Source of the DNA: Nevskia sp.
GTDB lineage: Bacteria; Pseudomonadota; Gammaproteobacteria; Nevskiales; Nevskiaceae
Assembly (NCBI GenBank): GCA_019689635.1
Contig: JADGHB010000021.1
Coordinates: 1 to 43,282, forward strand
Direction: 5' to 3'
DNA length: 43,282 nt
In this document: positions 25,356 through 34,794 of the stretch, one piece after another
Position numbering within the stretch: the first letter of the stretch is position 1
Layout of the letters: each line of letters begins with the position of its first letter
Program-made: the position numbers and the translations under genes
The notes under the pieces: generated by a model
Databases searched by the model: none
What the model was told of the DNA's origin: nothing
The model's input: the letters and a program-made list of their open reading frames with translations, nothing else

Positions 25356-26936
25356 TCAGGCGGCGCTCGCGCGCCGCGCGGCGAAATCTTCGGGGAAATG
25401 ATTGAGGGCGGACAGCACGGGATTGGGCGTGAGTCCGCCCATGGCGCACAGCGAGGCGTGGGTCATGGTCTCGCACAGGTCGCGCAGCAACGCGAGGTTG
25501 CGCTCGCGATCCACGCCGGCGCGGATGCGGTCCAGGACCTCGACGCCGCGCACCGAACCGATCCGGCAGGGCGTGCACTTGCCGCAGGACTCCACCGCGC
25601 AGAACTCCATGGCGAAGCGCGCCTGCGCGGCCATGTCCACGGTGTCGTCGAACACCACCACCCCGCCGTGGCCCAGCATGGCGCCGATCTTGGCGAATGC
25701 CTCGTAATCCAGCGGCGTGTCGAACTGCGCCTCCGGCAGATAGGCGCCCAGCGGCCCGCCCACCTGGACCGCGCGCACTGGCCGTCCCGAGGCCGTGCCG
25801 CCGCCGTAGTCGTAAATCAACTCGCGCAGGCTCAGTCCGAACGCTTTTTCCACCAGGCCGCCGTGCCGAATGTTTCCGGCGAGCTGCAAAGGCAGCGTGC
25901 CGCGCGAACGGCCCATGCCGTAATCCTGGTAGAACTTGGCGCCGCGTTCGAGGATGACCGGCACGCTGGCGAAGGTGATCACGTTGTTGACCACCGTGGG
26001 CTGGCCGAACAGACCCTTGACCGCCGGCAGCGGCGGCTTGTAGCGAATCTGGCCGCGCTTGCCTTCCAGCGATTCCAGCAGCGAAGTCTCCTCGCCGCAG
26101 ATGTAGGCCCCGGCGCCGAGGCGCGCCTCCAGATCGAAGCGCTTGCCGCTGCCCAGGAGGTTTGCGCCGAGATAATGGCGCTCGTAGGCGGTGGCGATGG
26201 CCCGGTTGAGCGCGCGCCAGGCGTGCGGATATTCGCTGCGCAGATAGATGTAACCCTGGTCGGCGCCGACCGCCAAGGCCGCGATCGTCATGCCCTCGAT
26301 GAGCAGGAAGGGATCGCCTTCCATCAGCATGCGATCCGAGAAGGTGCCGGAATCGCCTTCGTCGGCGTTGCACACGATGTACTTGCGCGCGCCGCCGCGA
26401 CCCGGACCGGTCGGAGACAGGGGCGCCTCCAGGACGGTCTTCCACTTGATGCCGGCCGGGAACGCGGCGCCGCCGCGGCCGCGCAGGCCGGAGTCGGTCA
26501 CCGTCTGCACGATCTCGGCCGGCTTCATGTCCAGCGCGCGCTGCAGCCCGCGATAGCCCCCGTGCGCCAGATAGTCGTCGAGGTCGAGCGGATCGGTCAC
26601 GCCCACGCGCGCGAAACAAAGACGTTCCTGACGTTTGAGATAGGCGATCTCCTCCGTCCGGCCGAGCGCCAGCCGGTGCGCGCCGCCGTGCAGGAAATCG
26701 GCCTCGAACAGAGAAGGCACGTCCGTCACGCAAACCGGGCCGTAGCCCAGGCGGCCGTTGTCCGTCGCCACCTCCACCAGCGGCTCGAGCCAGAACATGC
26801 CGCGCGAACCGTTGCGCACGAGCTGCACCGGCGCGCCGCGGGCTTGCGCCTGTTGCGCGATCGCGCGCGCCACCGACTCCGCGCCCAGCGCCAGCGCGGT
26901 CGCATCGCGCGGGACGTAAACCTTGATCGCGTTCAT
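25356..26936 (-). CDS. fdsB: NAD-dependent formate dehydrogenase, beta (NADH/FMN) subunit
   Basis: A 526-residue NuoF-like subunit that passes electrons from formate through FMN to NAD. An N-terminal thioredoxin-like segment (about 1-110) precedes the NuoF core. The NAD/FMN-binding part contains SGLRGRGGAAFPAGIKW and VCNADEGDSGTFSDR; GAGAYICGEETSLLESLEG follows. The [4Fe-4S] ligands are in ESCGKCTPCRIG with the later cysteine in HASLCAMGG. The start overlaps the fdsG stop (ATGA), and fdsA follows after 15 bases. Confidence 0.96.
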   Translation of the reverse strand: MNAIKVYVPRDATALALGAESVARAIAQQAQARGAPVQLVRNGSRGMFWLEPLVEVATDNGRLGYGPVCVTDVPSLFEADFLHGGAHRLALGRTEEIAYLKRQERLCFARVGVTDPLDLDDYLAHGGYRGLQRALDMKPAEIVQTVTDSGLRGRGGAAFPAGIKWKTVLEAPLSPTGPGRGGARKYIVCNADEGDSGTFSDRMLMEGDPFLLIEGMTIAALAVGADQGYIYLRSEYPHAWRALNRAIATAYERHYLGANLLGSGKRFDLEARLGAGAYICGEETSLLESLEGKRGQIRYKPPLPAVKGLFGQPTVVNNVITFASVPVILERGAKFYQDYGMGRSRGTLPLQLAGNIRHGGLVEKAFGLSLRELIYDYGGGTASGRPVRAVQVGGPLGAYLPEAQFDTPLDYEAFAKIGAMLGHGGVVVFDDTVDMAAQARFAMEFCAVESCGKCTPCRIGSVRGVEVLDRIRAGVDRERNLALLRDLCETMTHASLCAMGGLTPNPVLSALNHFPEDFAARRASAA

Positions 26937-27463
26937 GCGGCGGCCTCCCCGCTCGCGTGCTCGCGCAACACGGCGTCGAAACGTTCAGGGGTCACGCGCG
27001 CGTAGAGCGTGGTATCGATCATCAGCGACGGACCGCAGGCGCAGTTGCCCAGACAATACACCGGCTCCAGCGTCCAGGCCCCATCGGCGGTGGTTTGGCG
27101 ATAGTCGATGCCCAGGCGTTTTTTGGCGTGCGCCTCGAGCCGCGCGCAGCCGTTGGCCTGACAAGCCTCGGCGCGGCACAGATAGATGACGTGCCGGCCG
27201 GATTTTTCGCTGCGGAAATGGTGGTAGAAACTGATGACGCCGTGCACCTCCGCGCGCGACAGGTTCAGCTCGTGCGCGATCAGCGGCACGGCCTCGCGCG
27301 GGACGTAACCGAGCGCGTCCTGCACCGCATGGAGCACGGGCAACAGTGCGCCCTGCCGCTCGCGGTGGGCTTGCAACGCCGCGAGCACGGCCGCACGCTG
27401 CTCGGCTGGTAGGTTCGCACCGGGCTCGGGGCGGATGGGAATGATTTTGCGCGCGGTTTCCAT
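26933..27463 (-). CDS. fdsG: NAD-dependent formate dehydrogenase, gamma subunit
   Basis: A 176-residue NuoE-like [2Fe-2S] protein. The helical amino part contains the family signature LHAVQDALGYVP and VHGVISFYHHF. The thioredoxin-like part carries the four cluster cysteines C96, C101, C137 and C141. It works as electron relay next to the FMN of FdsB. It begins nine bases after the transporter gene, with GAGG four bases before the ATG, and overlaps fdsB by four bases. Confidence 0.95.
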   Translation of the reverse strand: METARKIIPIRPEPGANLPAEQRAAVLAALQAHRERQGALLPVLHAVQDALGYVPREAVPLIAHELNLSRAEVHGVISFYHHFRSEKSGRHVIYLCRAEACQANGCARLEAHAKKRLGIDYRQTTADGAWTLEPVYCLGNCACGPSLMIDTTLYARVTPERFDAVLREHASGEAAA

Positions 27464-27472
27464 AAGACCTCG

Positions 27473-29122
27473 CTAACCGAAGATCGCCGCCGCTTTCTGC
27501 ACGGCGATCGATAGACCCATCAGGAAGGGCACGCCGACCGCGAGCCAGGCCAGCGCGCCACCGAATCCGAAGGCGCCGCGTGCCGCAGACTCGGCAAGCC
27601 TGCGGTCGATCGACTCATGGCTTTTGGCGCGTTCCGCGGTCAGCGTCTCCTCGTCCATGTAGTGGTGTTCCGCCACCGGCCGGACCAGCGCGTTGCAGAT
27701 CAGCCCCACGAAGAGCAAGCCGGCCAGGATATAGAGCGTCACATCGTAGGCGAGTTTCGGCGCCACGCCGTGGTCGAGCTCGAACTGCCGCATGTTGGCG
27801 ATGAGCACCGGCCCGATCACGCCGGCCACGGACCAGGCGGTGATCAGACGGCCGTGGATCGCGCCCACCATTTGCGTGCCGAACACGTCGGCGAGATAGG
27901 CCGGCAGCGTGGAGAATCCGCCGCCGTACATCGTCAGGATCAGACACACCGAGACGACGAAGGCCGCCGCCCAGCTCAGATGCCCCCAGGTGGGCAGCAG
28001 GCAGTACAGCGCGATGCCCAGGAGGAAAAACACGTGATAGGTGTTTTTGCGACCGATGAAATCGGACAGCGAGGCCCAGAAAATCCGCCCCAGGCTGTTG
28101 AACAGGCTGATCAATCCGACCAGTCCTGCGGCCGCGGCCGCCACGGCGGCCTTTTGCGCGGCGCTGAGCGCGGCGTTGGCATCCACGCCGAGCAGGCGCG
28201 GTCCGAAGATGTCCTGCAACATCGGGCTGGCCATCGAAATCACGCCGATACCGGCCGTCACGTTCAGGCACAGCACGCCCCAGATCAGCCAGAACTGCGG
28301 GGTCTTCCAGGCGCGGTTGAGGTGCACGTGGCGGCTGGTGATCATGGCCTTGCCGTGGTTTTCGGGTGGGCTCCAGCCAACGGGGGTCCAACCCGGCGGC
28401 GCGACTCGGAAACCGAAGGCGCCGGCGCTCATCGCCAGGAAATAGATCAATCCCATCGCCATCAACGTCGGGGCCACCCCCTGCGGGGCCAGGCTTCCGA
28501 AGCGATGCATCAACCACACCGCCAGCGGCGCGCCGACCATTGCGCCGCCGCCGTAACCCATGATGGCGAAGCCCGTGGCCATGCCGCGGCGATCGGGAAA
28601 CCATTTGATGAGCGTGGACACCGGCGTGATGTATCCCAACCCCTGGCCGATGCCGCCGAGGATGCCGGCGCCGAGCCAGACCAGCCACAATTGGTGTAGA
28701 TGCACGCCCACGCCGCCCAGCACCAGACCGCCGCCCCAGCATAGAGCCGCGACGAACCCCGAGCGCCGCGGCCCGACGCGCTCTACCCAGCCGCCCCAGA
28801 TCGCGGCCGAGATGCCGAGCATGGCGATGAACAGGGTGAACGTGAAACTGGCCATCGGCACCGACCAGTTGCACTGCCGGATGAACAGTTCGGTGACCCA
28901 GTCTTGGCCTGCAGCGCACTGCGCCCCGGGTTGCGCGATCAGGCGGGTCATCGGCAGCCAGAACACCGAAAAGCCGTAAGCCATCCCGATGCACAGATGG
29001 ATCGCCAAAGCGGCGGGCGGCACCAGCCAGCGGTTGAAGCGCTCCCCGGCGATGGTGCGCTCTCTCGACAGCCACCCCGGATGCGACCCCGCCGCACGCG
29101 CTAGCTCCTCCACGACCGACAT
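27473..29122 (-). CDS. OFA-family MFS transporter, probable oxalate/formate carrier
   Basis: A 549-residue major facilitator protein with about 12-14 hydrophobic helices. Motifs of the oxalate:formate antiporter family are seen: GMAYGFSVFWLPM near the first helix, GGIGQGLGYITPVSTLIKWFPDRRGMATG in the fourth to fifth helix region, and LFNSLGRIFWASLSDFIGRKNTY between the two halves. It is longer than classic OxlT (about 420), with a first periplasmic loop containing two cysteines, a central cytosolic insert and a further C-terminal helix. As first gene of the fds operon it probably imports or exchanges formate. Substrate and direction are inferred from context only. Transcription starts in the control region shared with the divergent regulator. 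Confidence 0.85.
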   Translation of the reverse strand: MSVVEELARAAGSHPGWLSRERTIAGERFNRWLVPPAALAIHLCIGMAYGFSVFWLPMTRLIAQPGAQCAAGQDWVTELFIRQCNWSVPMASFTFTLFIAMLGISAAIWGGWVERVGPRRSGFVAALCWGGGLVLGGVGVHLHQLWLVWLGAGILGGIGQGLGYITPVSTLIKWFPDRRGMATGFAIMGYGGGAMVGAPLAVWLMHRFGSLAPQGVAPTLMAMGLIYFLAMSAGAFGFRVAPPGWTPVGWSPPENHGKAMITSRHVHLNRAWKTPQFWLIWGVLCLNVTAGIGVISMASPMLQDIFGPRLLGVDANAALSAAQKAAVAAAAAGLVGLISLFNSLGRIFWASLSDFIGRKNTYHVFFLLGIALYCLLPTWGHLSWAAAFVVSVCLILTMYGGGFSTLPAYLADVFGTQMVGAIHGRLITAWSVAGVIGPVLIANMRQFELDHGVAPKLAYDVTLYILAGLLFVGLICNALVRPVAEHHYMDEETLTAERAKSHESIDRRLAESAARGAFGFGGALAWLAVGVPFLMGLSIAVQKAAAIFG

Positions 29123-29144
29123 GTTTTCTCGTGCTCCTCGTCCT

Positions 29145-29168
29145 CAATATGCGTGCTCCCGCATATTG
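29145..29168. repeat. Perfect inverted repeat, candidate operator of the fds operon
   Basis: Arms CAATATGCG and CGCATATTG, nine bases each, are separated by six bases. It lies 23 bases upstream of the transporter ATG, downstream of the suggested minus-strand -10 box, so it is in the 5' leader of the operon mRNA. It could be a protein operator or an RNA hairpin. Confidence 0.6.
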
Positions 29169-29222
29169 GAAACCAGACTCTGTCGCGATCTTCGTGCGAC
29201 CATAGCACAAGAGTTCCAGGAT

Positions 29223-29236
29223 GAAATATGTATTTC
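29223..29236. repeat. AT-rich 14-base inverted repeat in the fds control region
   Basis: Arms GAAATA and TATTTC with a TG spacer lie just upstream of the regulator's suggested -10 box. The position fits an operator for autoregulation or activation. It is short, so chance occurrence cannot be excluded. Confidence 0.4.
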
Positions 29237-29248
29237 GATTCCGATAAT

Positions 29249-29276
29249 ATGGGTCAGAATCGATCCACTGACCCAT
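29249..29276 (+). repeat. Inverted repeat reaching into the regulator start codon
   Basis: Arms ATGGGTCAG and CTGACCCAT, nine bases each and perfect, flank a 10-base spacer. The right arm includes the first two bases of the regulator's ATG (29275). In the mRNA it would form a hairpin covering the initiation site if transcription begins at or before 29249; a start near 29255 would still leave most of the stem. As DNA it is a plausible autoregulatory operator. Confidence 0.55.
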
Positions 29277-30369
29277 GTTCAAGATCTCGATCAAACCGGC
29301 CTGGCAACTGGAACTCGCCGACGGTACGCATCCCCTGCCGCAGCTCGTGAACCTGCTCGTGCACGTCCGCGAAAGCGGCACGTTGGCCGCCGCGTGTCAC
29401 CGCCTGGGAATGTCTTACCGTCACGGCTGGGGACTGCTGCGGGAGGGGCGGCGGCTGTTCGGCGTTCCGCTGGCGAAGATGGAGCGCGGGCGCGGCGCGG
29501 TGCTCACGCCGCTCGGCGAAAAACTGGTGTGGGCCGACAAGCGCATCAGTGCGCGCCTGTCGCCGATGCTCGACAGCCTCGCCTCGGAGCTCGAAGTCGA
29601 GGTGGAGCGCGCGCTCACCGACGTGCGCAGCATCCTGCACCTGCACGTCAGCCACGGTTTTGCCGTGGAGACGCTGCGCGAATGGCTGGCGCGCGAGCAG
29701 GTGCCCATCGATCTGAAGTATCGCAATAGCCAGGAAGTGCTGATCTCCCTCGCGCACGGCAACTGCGATCTCGCCAGTTTCCACGTGCCCGTGGGCGAGT
29801 TCCAGTCCGCCGCCCTGCACCATTACCGGCGCTGGCTGCGGCCGGCAAGCCAGCGCCTGATCCTGCTTGCCACGCGCCGCCAAGGGCTGATGCTGGCGCG
29901 TGGCAATCCCAAGCGCATTCACTCGATCGCCGACCTGGCGCGCAAGGACGTGACGTTCGTCAACCGCCAACCCGGTTCCGGCACTCGCTTGTTGTTCGAT
30001 TTGCTGATCGAACAGGCGGGCCTGGACCGCGAGGCCATCCGCGGCTACGACAACAGCGAATTCACGCATGCCGCGGTGGCGGCCTATGTCGCCAGCGGCA
30101 TGGCCGACGCCGGCCTCGGCGTGGAAACCGCGGCGCGACGCTTCGATCTCGATTTCCGGCACATCGCCACCGAGCGCTTCTTCTTCATCTGCGCCGCGAA
30201 GACTCTGTCCCAGCCGATGCTCGGCCGTGTGCTGGAAATCCTGCGCAGCGACGGCTTCCGCCGAGCCGTGAACCAGCTCGCCGGCTACGACGCACAGGGT
30301 TGCGGCACGGTTTGCACCTTGACCGAGGCCTTGCCGGAGCTGGCCGGACCTCGCCACGCCGTGGCTTGA
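29275..30369 (+). CDS. ModE/LysR-like HTH regulator with periplasmic-binding-like domain (FdsR-like)
   Basis: A 364-residue regulator. Residues about 18-90 form a winged HTH of the ModE/LysR kind (LVNLLVHVRESGTLAAACHRLGMSYRHGWGLLREG). Residues about 120-345 form a PBP-like ligand domain with VTFVNRQPGSGTRLLFD and AAYVASGMADAGLGVE, as in proteins related to molybdate-binding modules. It has no signal peptide, so it acts in the cytosol. It is divergent from the fds operon, the position of the FdsR regulator in Cupriavidus-type systems, and probably responds to formate or molybdate. The ligand is inferred. No Shine-Dalgarno sequence is seen; the start codon is buried in an inverted repeat. It ends eight bases from a converging hydrolase gene. 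Confidence 0.85.
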   Translation: MFKISIKPAWQLELADGTHPLPQLVNLLVHVRESGTLAAACHRLGMSYRHGWGLLREGRRLFGVPLAKMERGRGAVLTPLGEKLVWADKRISARLSPMLDSLASELEVEVERALTDVRSILHLHVSHGFAVETLREWLAREQVPIDLKYRNSQEVLISLAHGNCDLASFHVPVGEFQSAALHHYRRWLRPASQRLILLATRRQGLMLARGNPKRIHSIADLARKDVTFVNRQPGSGTRLLFDLLIEQAGLDREAIRGYDNSEFTHAAVAAYVASGMADAGLGVETAARRFDLDFRHIATERFFFICAAKTLSQPMLGRVLEILRSDGFRRAVNQLAGYDAQGCGTVCTLTEALPELAGPRHAVA

Positions 30370-30377
30370 AGGGGCGC

Positions 30378-31249
30378 TTAGCGTCGCAGGAAAGAAATTA
30401 CCCGATCGGCCAAGGCCTGGGGCTGTTCCAGGTGCAGGAAATGCCCGCAGCCGGGCACGACCGCCAATTCGTAATCGTCGGCGAACAAGTGCTCCATGTC
30501 GCGGTACATCTCGGGCAGGATGCAGGCGTCGCGTTCGCCGTAGATCACCTGCGCCGGGACGTAGATCGGCCGCAGCAGATAGCGCCAGGATTCGCGATCC
30601 CACAGCAAGCGTCGCAGCGCGCGGTAATAGCCCAGCGCCGCGGACAGCCGCGCCGGTTCCGCGAAGGCCGATTTGATCGTGGCGAGATACGCCTCCGGCG
30701 GCGTCCAGCCCGGCGACCAGGAACGCACGAGCCGCTCAAGCCAGGCGAAGTCGTTTTCGCGCACCCGCCGCTCCCAGCCCGGCAACTGGAATTTGAACAT
30801 GTAGTGCGAGGCGCGCAACTGCGCGCGGGTGGGGCGCAGCAAGAAGCGCCGCGGATGGGGCAGGCTCGCCGCCACGATGCGCTGCACGCGGTCAGGCCGC
30901 AGCGCGGCGGCCGCGTACGCCGCGGCGGCCCCCCAGTCGTGGCCGACCACCGTTGCGGTCGGAACGCCGAAATGCTCGATCAGGGCGATGACGTCGCGCC
31001 CCAAGGCCAGCACCGAGTAGTCGCGGTCCGGCGCAAGCGCACTCGGCGCATAGCCGCGCAAGTAAGGCGCACAGGCACGGAAGCCGGCCGCGGCCAGGCG
31101 CTGCAACAGATCCTCGAAGCTCGCCGCGGTGTCGGGGAAACCGTGCAGCACCAGCACCAGGGGCGCGTTCTCCGTCTGTCCCGGCGCGGCCTCCAGGTAG
31201 GCGAACTCCAGACCATTGGCCTCGATCCGCCGCAACGCCGGCGCGGCGT

Positions 31250-31253
<4 letters not shown>
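30378..31253 (-). CDS. Alpha/beta hydrolase, epoxide hydrolase-like
   Basis: A 291-residue cytosolic hydrolase. HGFPD (37-41) gives the oxyanion-hole region, and VGHDWGAA places an aspartate nucleophile at D106. The acid is probably in YGERDACI and the histidine in [11 protein letters not shown] near the end. An aspartate nucleophile in the GHDWG context is typical of epoxide hydrolases and haloalkane or fluoroacetate dehalogenases. A cap domain with several aromatic residues lies between (about 130-220). The ATG overlaps the argG stop (ATGA), so it is cotranscribed with argG although no metabolic link is evident. The natural substrate is unknown. Confidence 0.85.
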
Positions 31254-32473
<1,220 letters not shown>

Positions 32474-32562
32474 GAGCGCAGGGGAAACGAAAAGCGGGAG
32501 CGAATTATAGAGCCTGACCGGACGATTGCGATGTTATAGTGTTTGCCGCCCCCGGTTCCCGC
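32474..32562. promoter_or_regulatory. Divergent promoters of argG and rnt
   Basis: A perfect TATAAT reads on the minus strand at 32509-32504, about 31 bases before the argG start. On the plus strand TATAGT at 32535-32540 would start rnt transcription about 16 bases before its ATG. The -35 regions are poor (CTGACC at 32514-32519 for rnt, with 15-base spacing). No clear ArgR box was found. Confidence 0.5.
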
Positions 32563-33234
32563 ATGGAAAACGACACCCCACCGCCGACCTCCGCGCCGCG
32601 CATCGGCAACCGTTTCCGCGGATTCCTGCCGGTGGTGGTGGACGTCGAGACCGGCGGCTTCAACGCCGCGACCGATGCCTTGTTGGAAATCGCCGTGGTG
32701 TTGATCGAGCTGGACGCACAGGGCGATCTCCGGCGCGGCCCGACCTACGCGGCCCACGTGGAGCCTTTCCCGGGCGCCAACATCGAGAAGGCCGCCCTGG
32801 AGGTCAACGGCATCCGGCCCGACCATCCCCTGCGCCTGGCCTTGCCGGAGAAGGACGCGCTGACCAAGGTCTTCAAGCCGGTGCGCCAGGCGGTGTCCGA
32901 GCAGGGCTGCACCCGCGCGATCCTGGTCGGCCACAATGCGCATTTCGATCTGTCGTTTCTCAACGCCGCCGCGGCGCGTTGCGCGATCAAGCGCAATCCC
33001 TTCCATCCGTTTTCCGCTTTCGACACGGTGACGCTGGCGGGCGCCATCCTCGGGCAAACCGTGCTGGCGCGCGCGCTGGAAGCCGCGGGACTGCCGTACG
33101 ACGCGAGGCAGGCGCATGGGGCGATCTACGACGCCGAGCGCACCGCGGATTTGTTCTGCCTGCTGCTCAACCGCCTGCGGCCGGTGCGCGAATCCTTCGC
33201 CGTCCTGACGCGGAATGCTTCCGGCATGGCGTAA
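32563..33234 (+). CDS. rnt: Ribonuclease T
   Basis: A 223-residue DEDD-family 3'-5' exonuclease that trims the CCA end of tRNA and matures other stable RNAs. The catalytic residues are visible: D27 and E29 ([10 protein letters not shown]), D129 ([11 protein letters not shown]), H185 and D190 ([14 protein letters not shown]). The [16 protein letters not shown] block and the length match RNase T. An ATG 24 bases upstream is in frame but lies within the promoter spacing, so 32563 is preferred. RNase T is largely confined to gammaproteobacteria, which supports the taxonomic placement. Confidence 0.95.
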   Translation: MENDTPPPTSAPRIGNRFRGFLPVVVDVETGGFNAATDALLEIAVVLIELDAQGDLRRGPTYAAHVEPFPGANIEKAALEVNGIRPDHPLRLALPEKDALTKVFKPVRQAVSEQGCTRAILVGHNAHFDLSFLNAAAARCAIKRNPFHPFSAFDTVTLAGAILGQTVLARALEAAGLPYDARQAHGAIYDAERTADLFCLLLNRLRPVRESFAVLTRNASGMA

Positions 33235-33273
33235 ACTGATTCTTTAAGTCCCTCGCACCCGCCGCGCCGCCCG

Positions 33274-34794
33274 ATGAAGCCGCTCAGACGGAACACCGCG
33301 CGCCTGCTCGCCCTGGCCTTGTGGTTTGCGCTGGCCGGCGCCCAGGCTTTCGATTTCGCCGACGTCGCCGCCCGCGCCAAACAGCTCGCAGCCGCCCCTT
33401 ATCGCAAACCGGAGTCGAAACTGCCCCAGGCGCTCAAAGACCTGAGCTACGACCAGTACCGCGATATTCGCTTCAAGCCGGAGCGCGCCGTCTGGCGCAA
33501 GGACAAGCTGCCGTTCGAGCTGCAGTTTTTCCACGAGGGGATGTACTACGACCAGCCGGTGAAGATCAATGAAATCACGCCGGGCGGAGTGCGCGAGATC
33601 AGGTTCGATCCGGACGATTTCGACTACGGCAGCAACCGGATCGATCCGACAAAAATGCAGGGGCTGGGCTACGCCGGCTTTCGCGTGCACTACGCGCTGA
33701 ACACGCCCAAGTACAAGGACGAGGTGCTGCTGTTCCTCGGCGCCAGCTATTTCCGTGCCCTGGGCAAGGGTCAGCGTTACGGCCTCTCGGCCCGCGGACT
33801 GGCGATCGACACCGCGCTGGCTTCCGGAGAGGAGTTCCCGCGCTTCACCGAGTTCTGGATCCAGCGGCCCAAGCACACCGACAAGGAACTGACGATCTAC
33901 GCGCTGCTCGACTCACGGCGCGTGACCGGCGCCTACCGTTTCGTGCTCAAACCCGGCGACGACACCCAGATCACCGTCAAGGAACGACTCTATCTGCGCG
34001 AGAACCTCAGCAAACTGGGACTCGCGCCGCTGACCAGCATGTATTTCTTCGGCGAAAACCAGCATCCGACCACGGACGACTATCGCCCGGAGGTGCACGA
34101 CTCCGACGGTCTGTCCATCCACTCCGGCACCGGCGAATGGCTCTGGCGCCCGCTGGTGAATCCCGCGCGCCTTTTGGTGACCTCGTTCGCCATGACCAAT
34201 CCGCAAGGCTTCGGCCTGATGCAGCGCGATCGTCAGTTCTGCCACTACGAAGATCTGAACTTGCGCGACGACCTGCGCCCCAGCGCCTGGGTCGAGCCGC
34301 TCGGCCAATGGGGCGCCGGGCGCGTGGAGCTGGTGGAGCTGCCGACGCCCGACGAGACCAACGACAACATCGTCGCCTATTGGGTGCCGGACCAGCCGCC
34401 GACACCGGGCCAGGCGCTGGACCTCGAGTATCGCCTGCACTGGCAGATGCACGACGAGGAGCGCCCGCCGCTGGCCTGGGTGGTGCAGACGCGCCGCGGT
34501 CTCGGTTACGTGCGGCATCCCGACGGCAGCATCGGTTTCGTGGTGGACTTCGAAGGACCGGCCCTCGAGAAACTCAAGCCCGACGCCAAGGTCGAGGGCA
34601 TCGTTTCGGTCGGCGCCAACGGCGAACTGCTCGAGCGCAACACCGTGCACAACGAGGTCACCGGCGGCTGGCGGCTCATGCTGCGCCTGCGCCGCATCGA
34701 CGACGACAAGCCGCTGGAGCTGCGCGCCTATCTCGCGGGCGAGAACAGCACCTTGTCCGAGACCTGGAGCTACATCCTGCCGGCCGGGGAATGA
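33274..34794 (+). CDS. opgG: Glucans biosynthesis protein OpgG (MdoG)
   Basis: A 506-residue periplasmic protein for branching or release of osmoregulated periplasmic glucans. A signal peptide ends near AQA (residue about 24). The mature start FDFADVAARAKQLAAAPY is the family pattern, followed by the beta-sandwich domain with LSYDQYRDIRF, NPQGFGLMQRDR and YEDL. Length matches E. coli OpgG (511). The stop overlaps the opgH start (ATGA), as expected of the opgGH operon. It starts 39 bases after rnt and may share its transcript. Confidence 0.96.
   Translation: MKPLRRNTARLLALALWFALAGAQAFDFADVAARAKQLAAAPYRKPESKLPQALKDLSYDQYRDIRFKPERAVWRKDKLPFELQFFHEGMYYDQPVKINEITPGGVREIRFDPDDFDYGSNRIDPTKMQGLGYAGFRVHYALNTPKYKDEVLLFLGASYFRALGKGQRYGLSARGLAIDTALASGEEFPRFTEFWIQRPKHTDKELTIYALLDSRRVTGAYRFVLKPGDDTQITVKERLYLRENLSKLGLAPLTSMYFFGENQHPTTDDYRPEVHDSDGLSIHSGTGEWLWRPLVNPARLLVTSFAMTNPQGFGLMQRDRQFCHYEDLNLRDDLRPSAWVEPLGQWGAGRVELVELPTPDETNDNIVAYWVPDQPPTPGQALDLEYRLHWQMHDEERPPLAWVVQTRRGLGYVRHPDGSIGFVVDFEGPALEKLKPDAKVEGIVSVGANGELLERNTVHNEVTGGWRLMLRLRRIDDDKPLELRAYLAGENSTLSETWSYILPAGE

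Larger units (their letters stand above)
29123..29274. promoter_or_regulatory. Divergent control region of the formate dehydrogenase operon
   Basis: The 152-base gap is markedly more AT-rich than its surroundings. For the regulator, GATAAT at 29243-29248 is a good -10 box and puts the start about 20 bases before the ATG. For the operon, a possible -10 TATGGT reads on the minus strand at 29204-29199. Neither has a convincing -35, as expected for activator-dependent promoters. Three inverted repeats (29145-29168, 29223-29236, 29249-29276) lie in the region, and a looser one with GTGC/GCAC half-sites is seen near 29190-29211. The likely binder is the divergent regulator. Confidence 0.55.
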
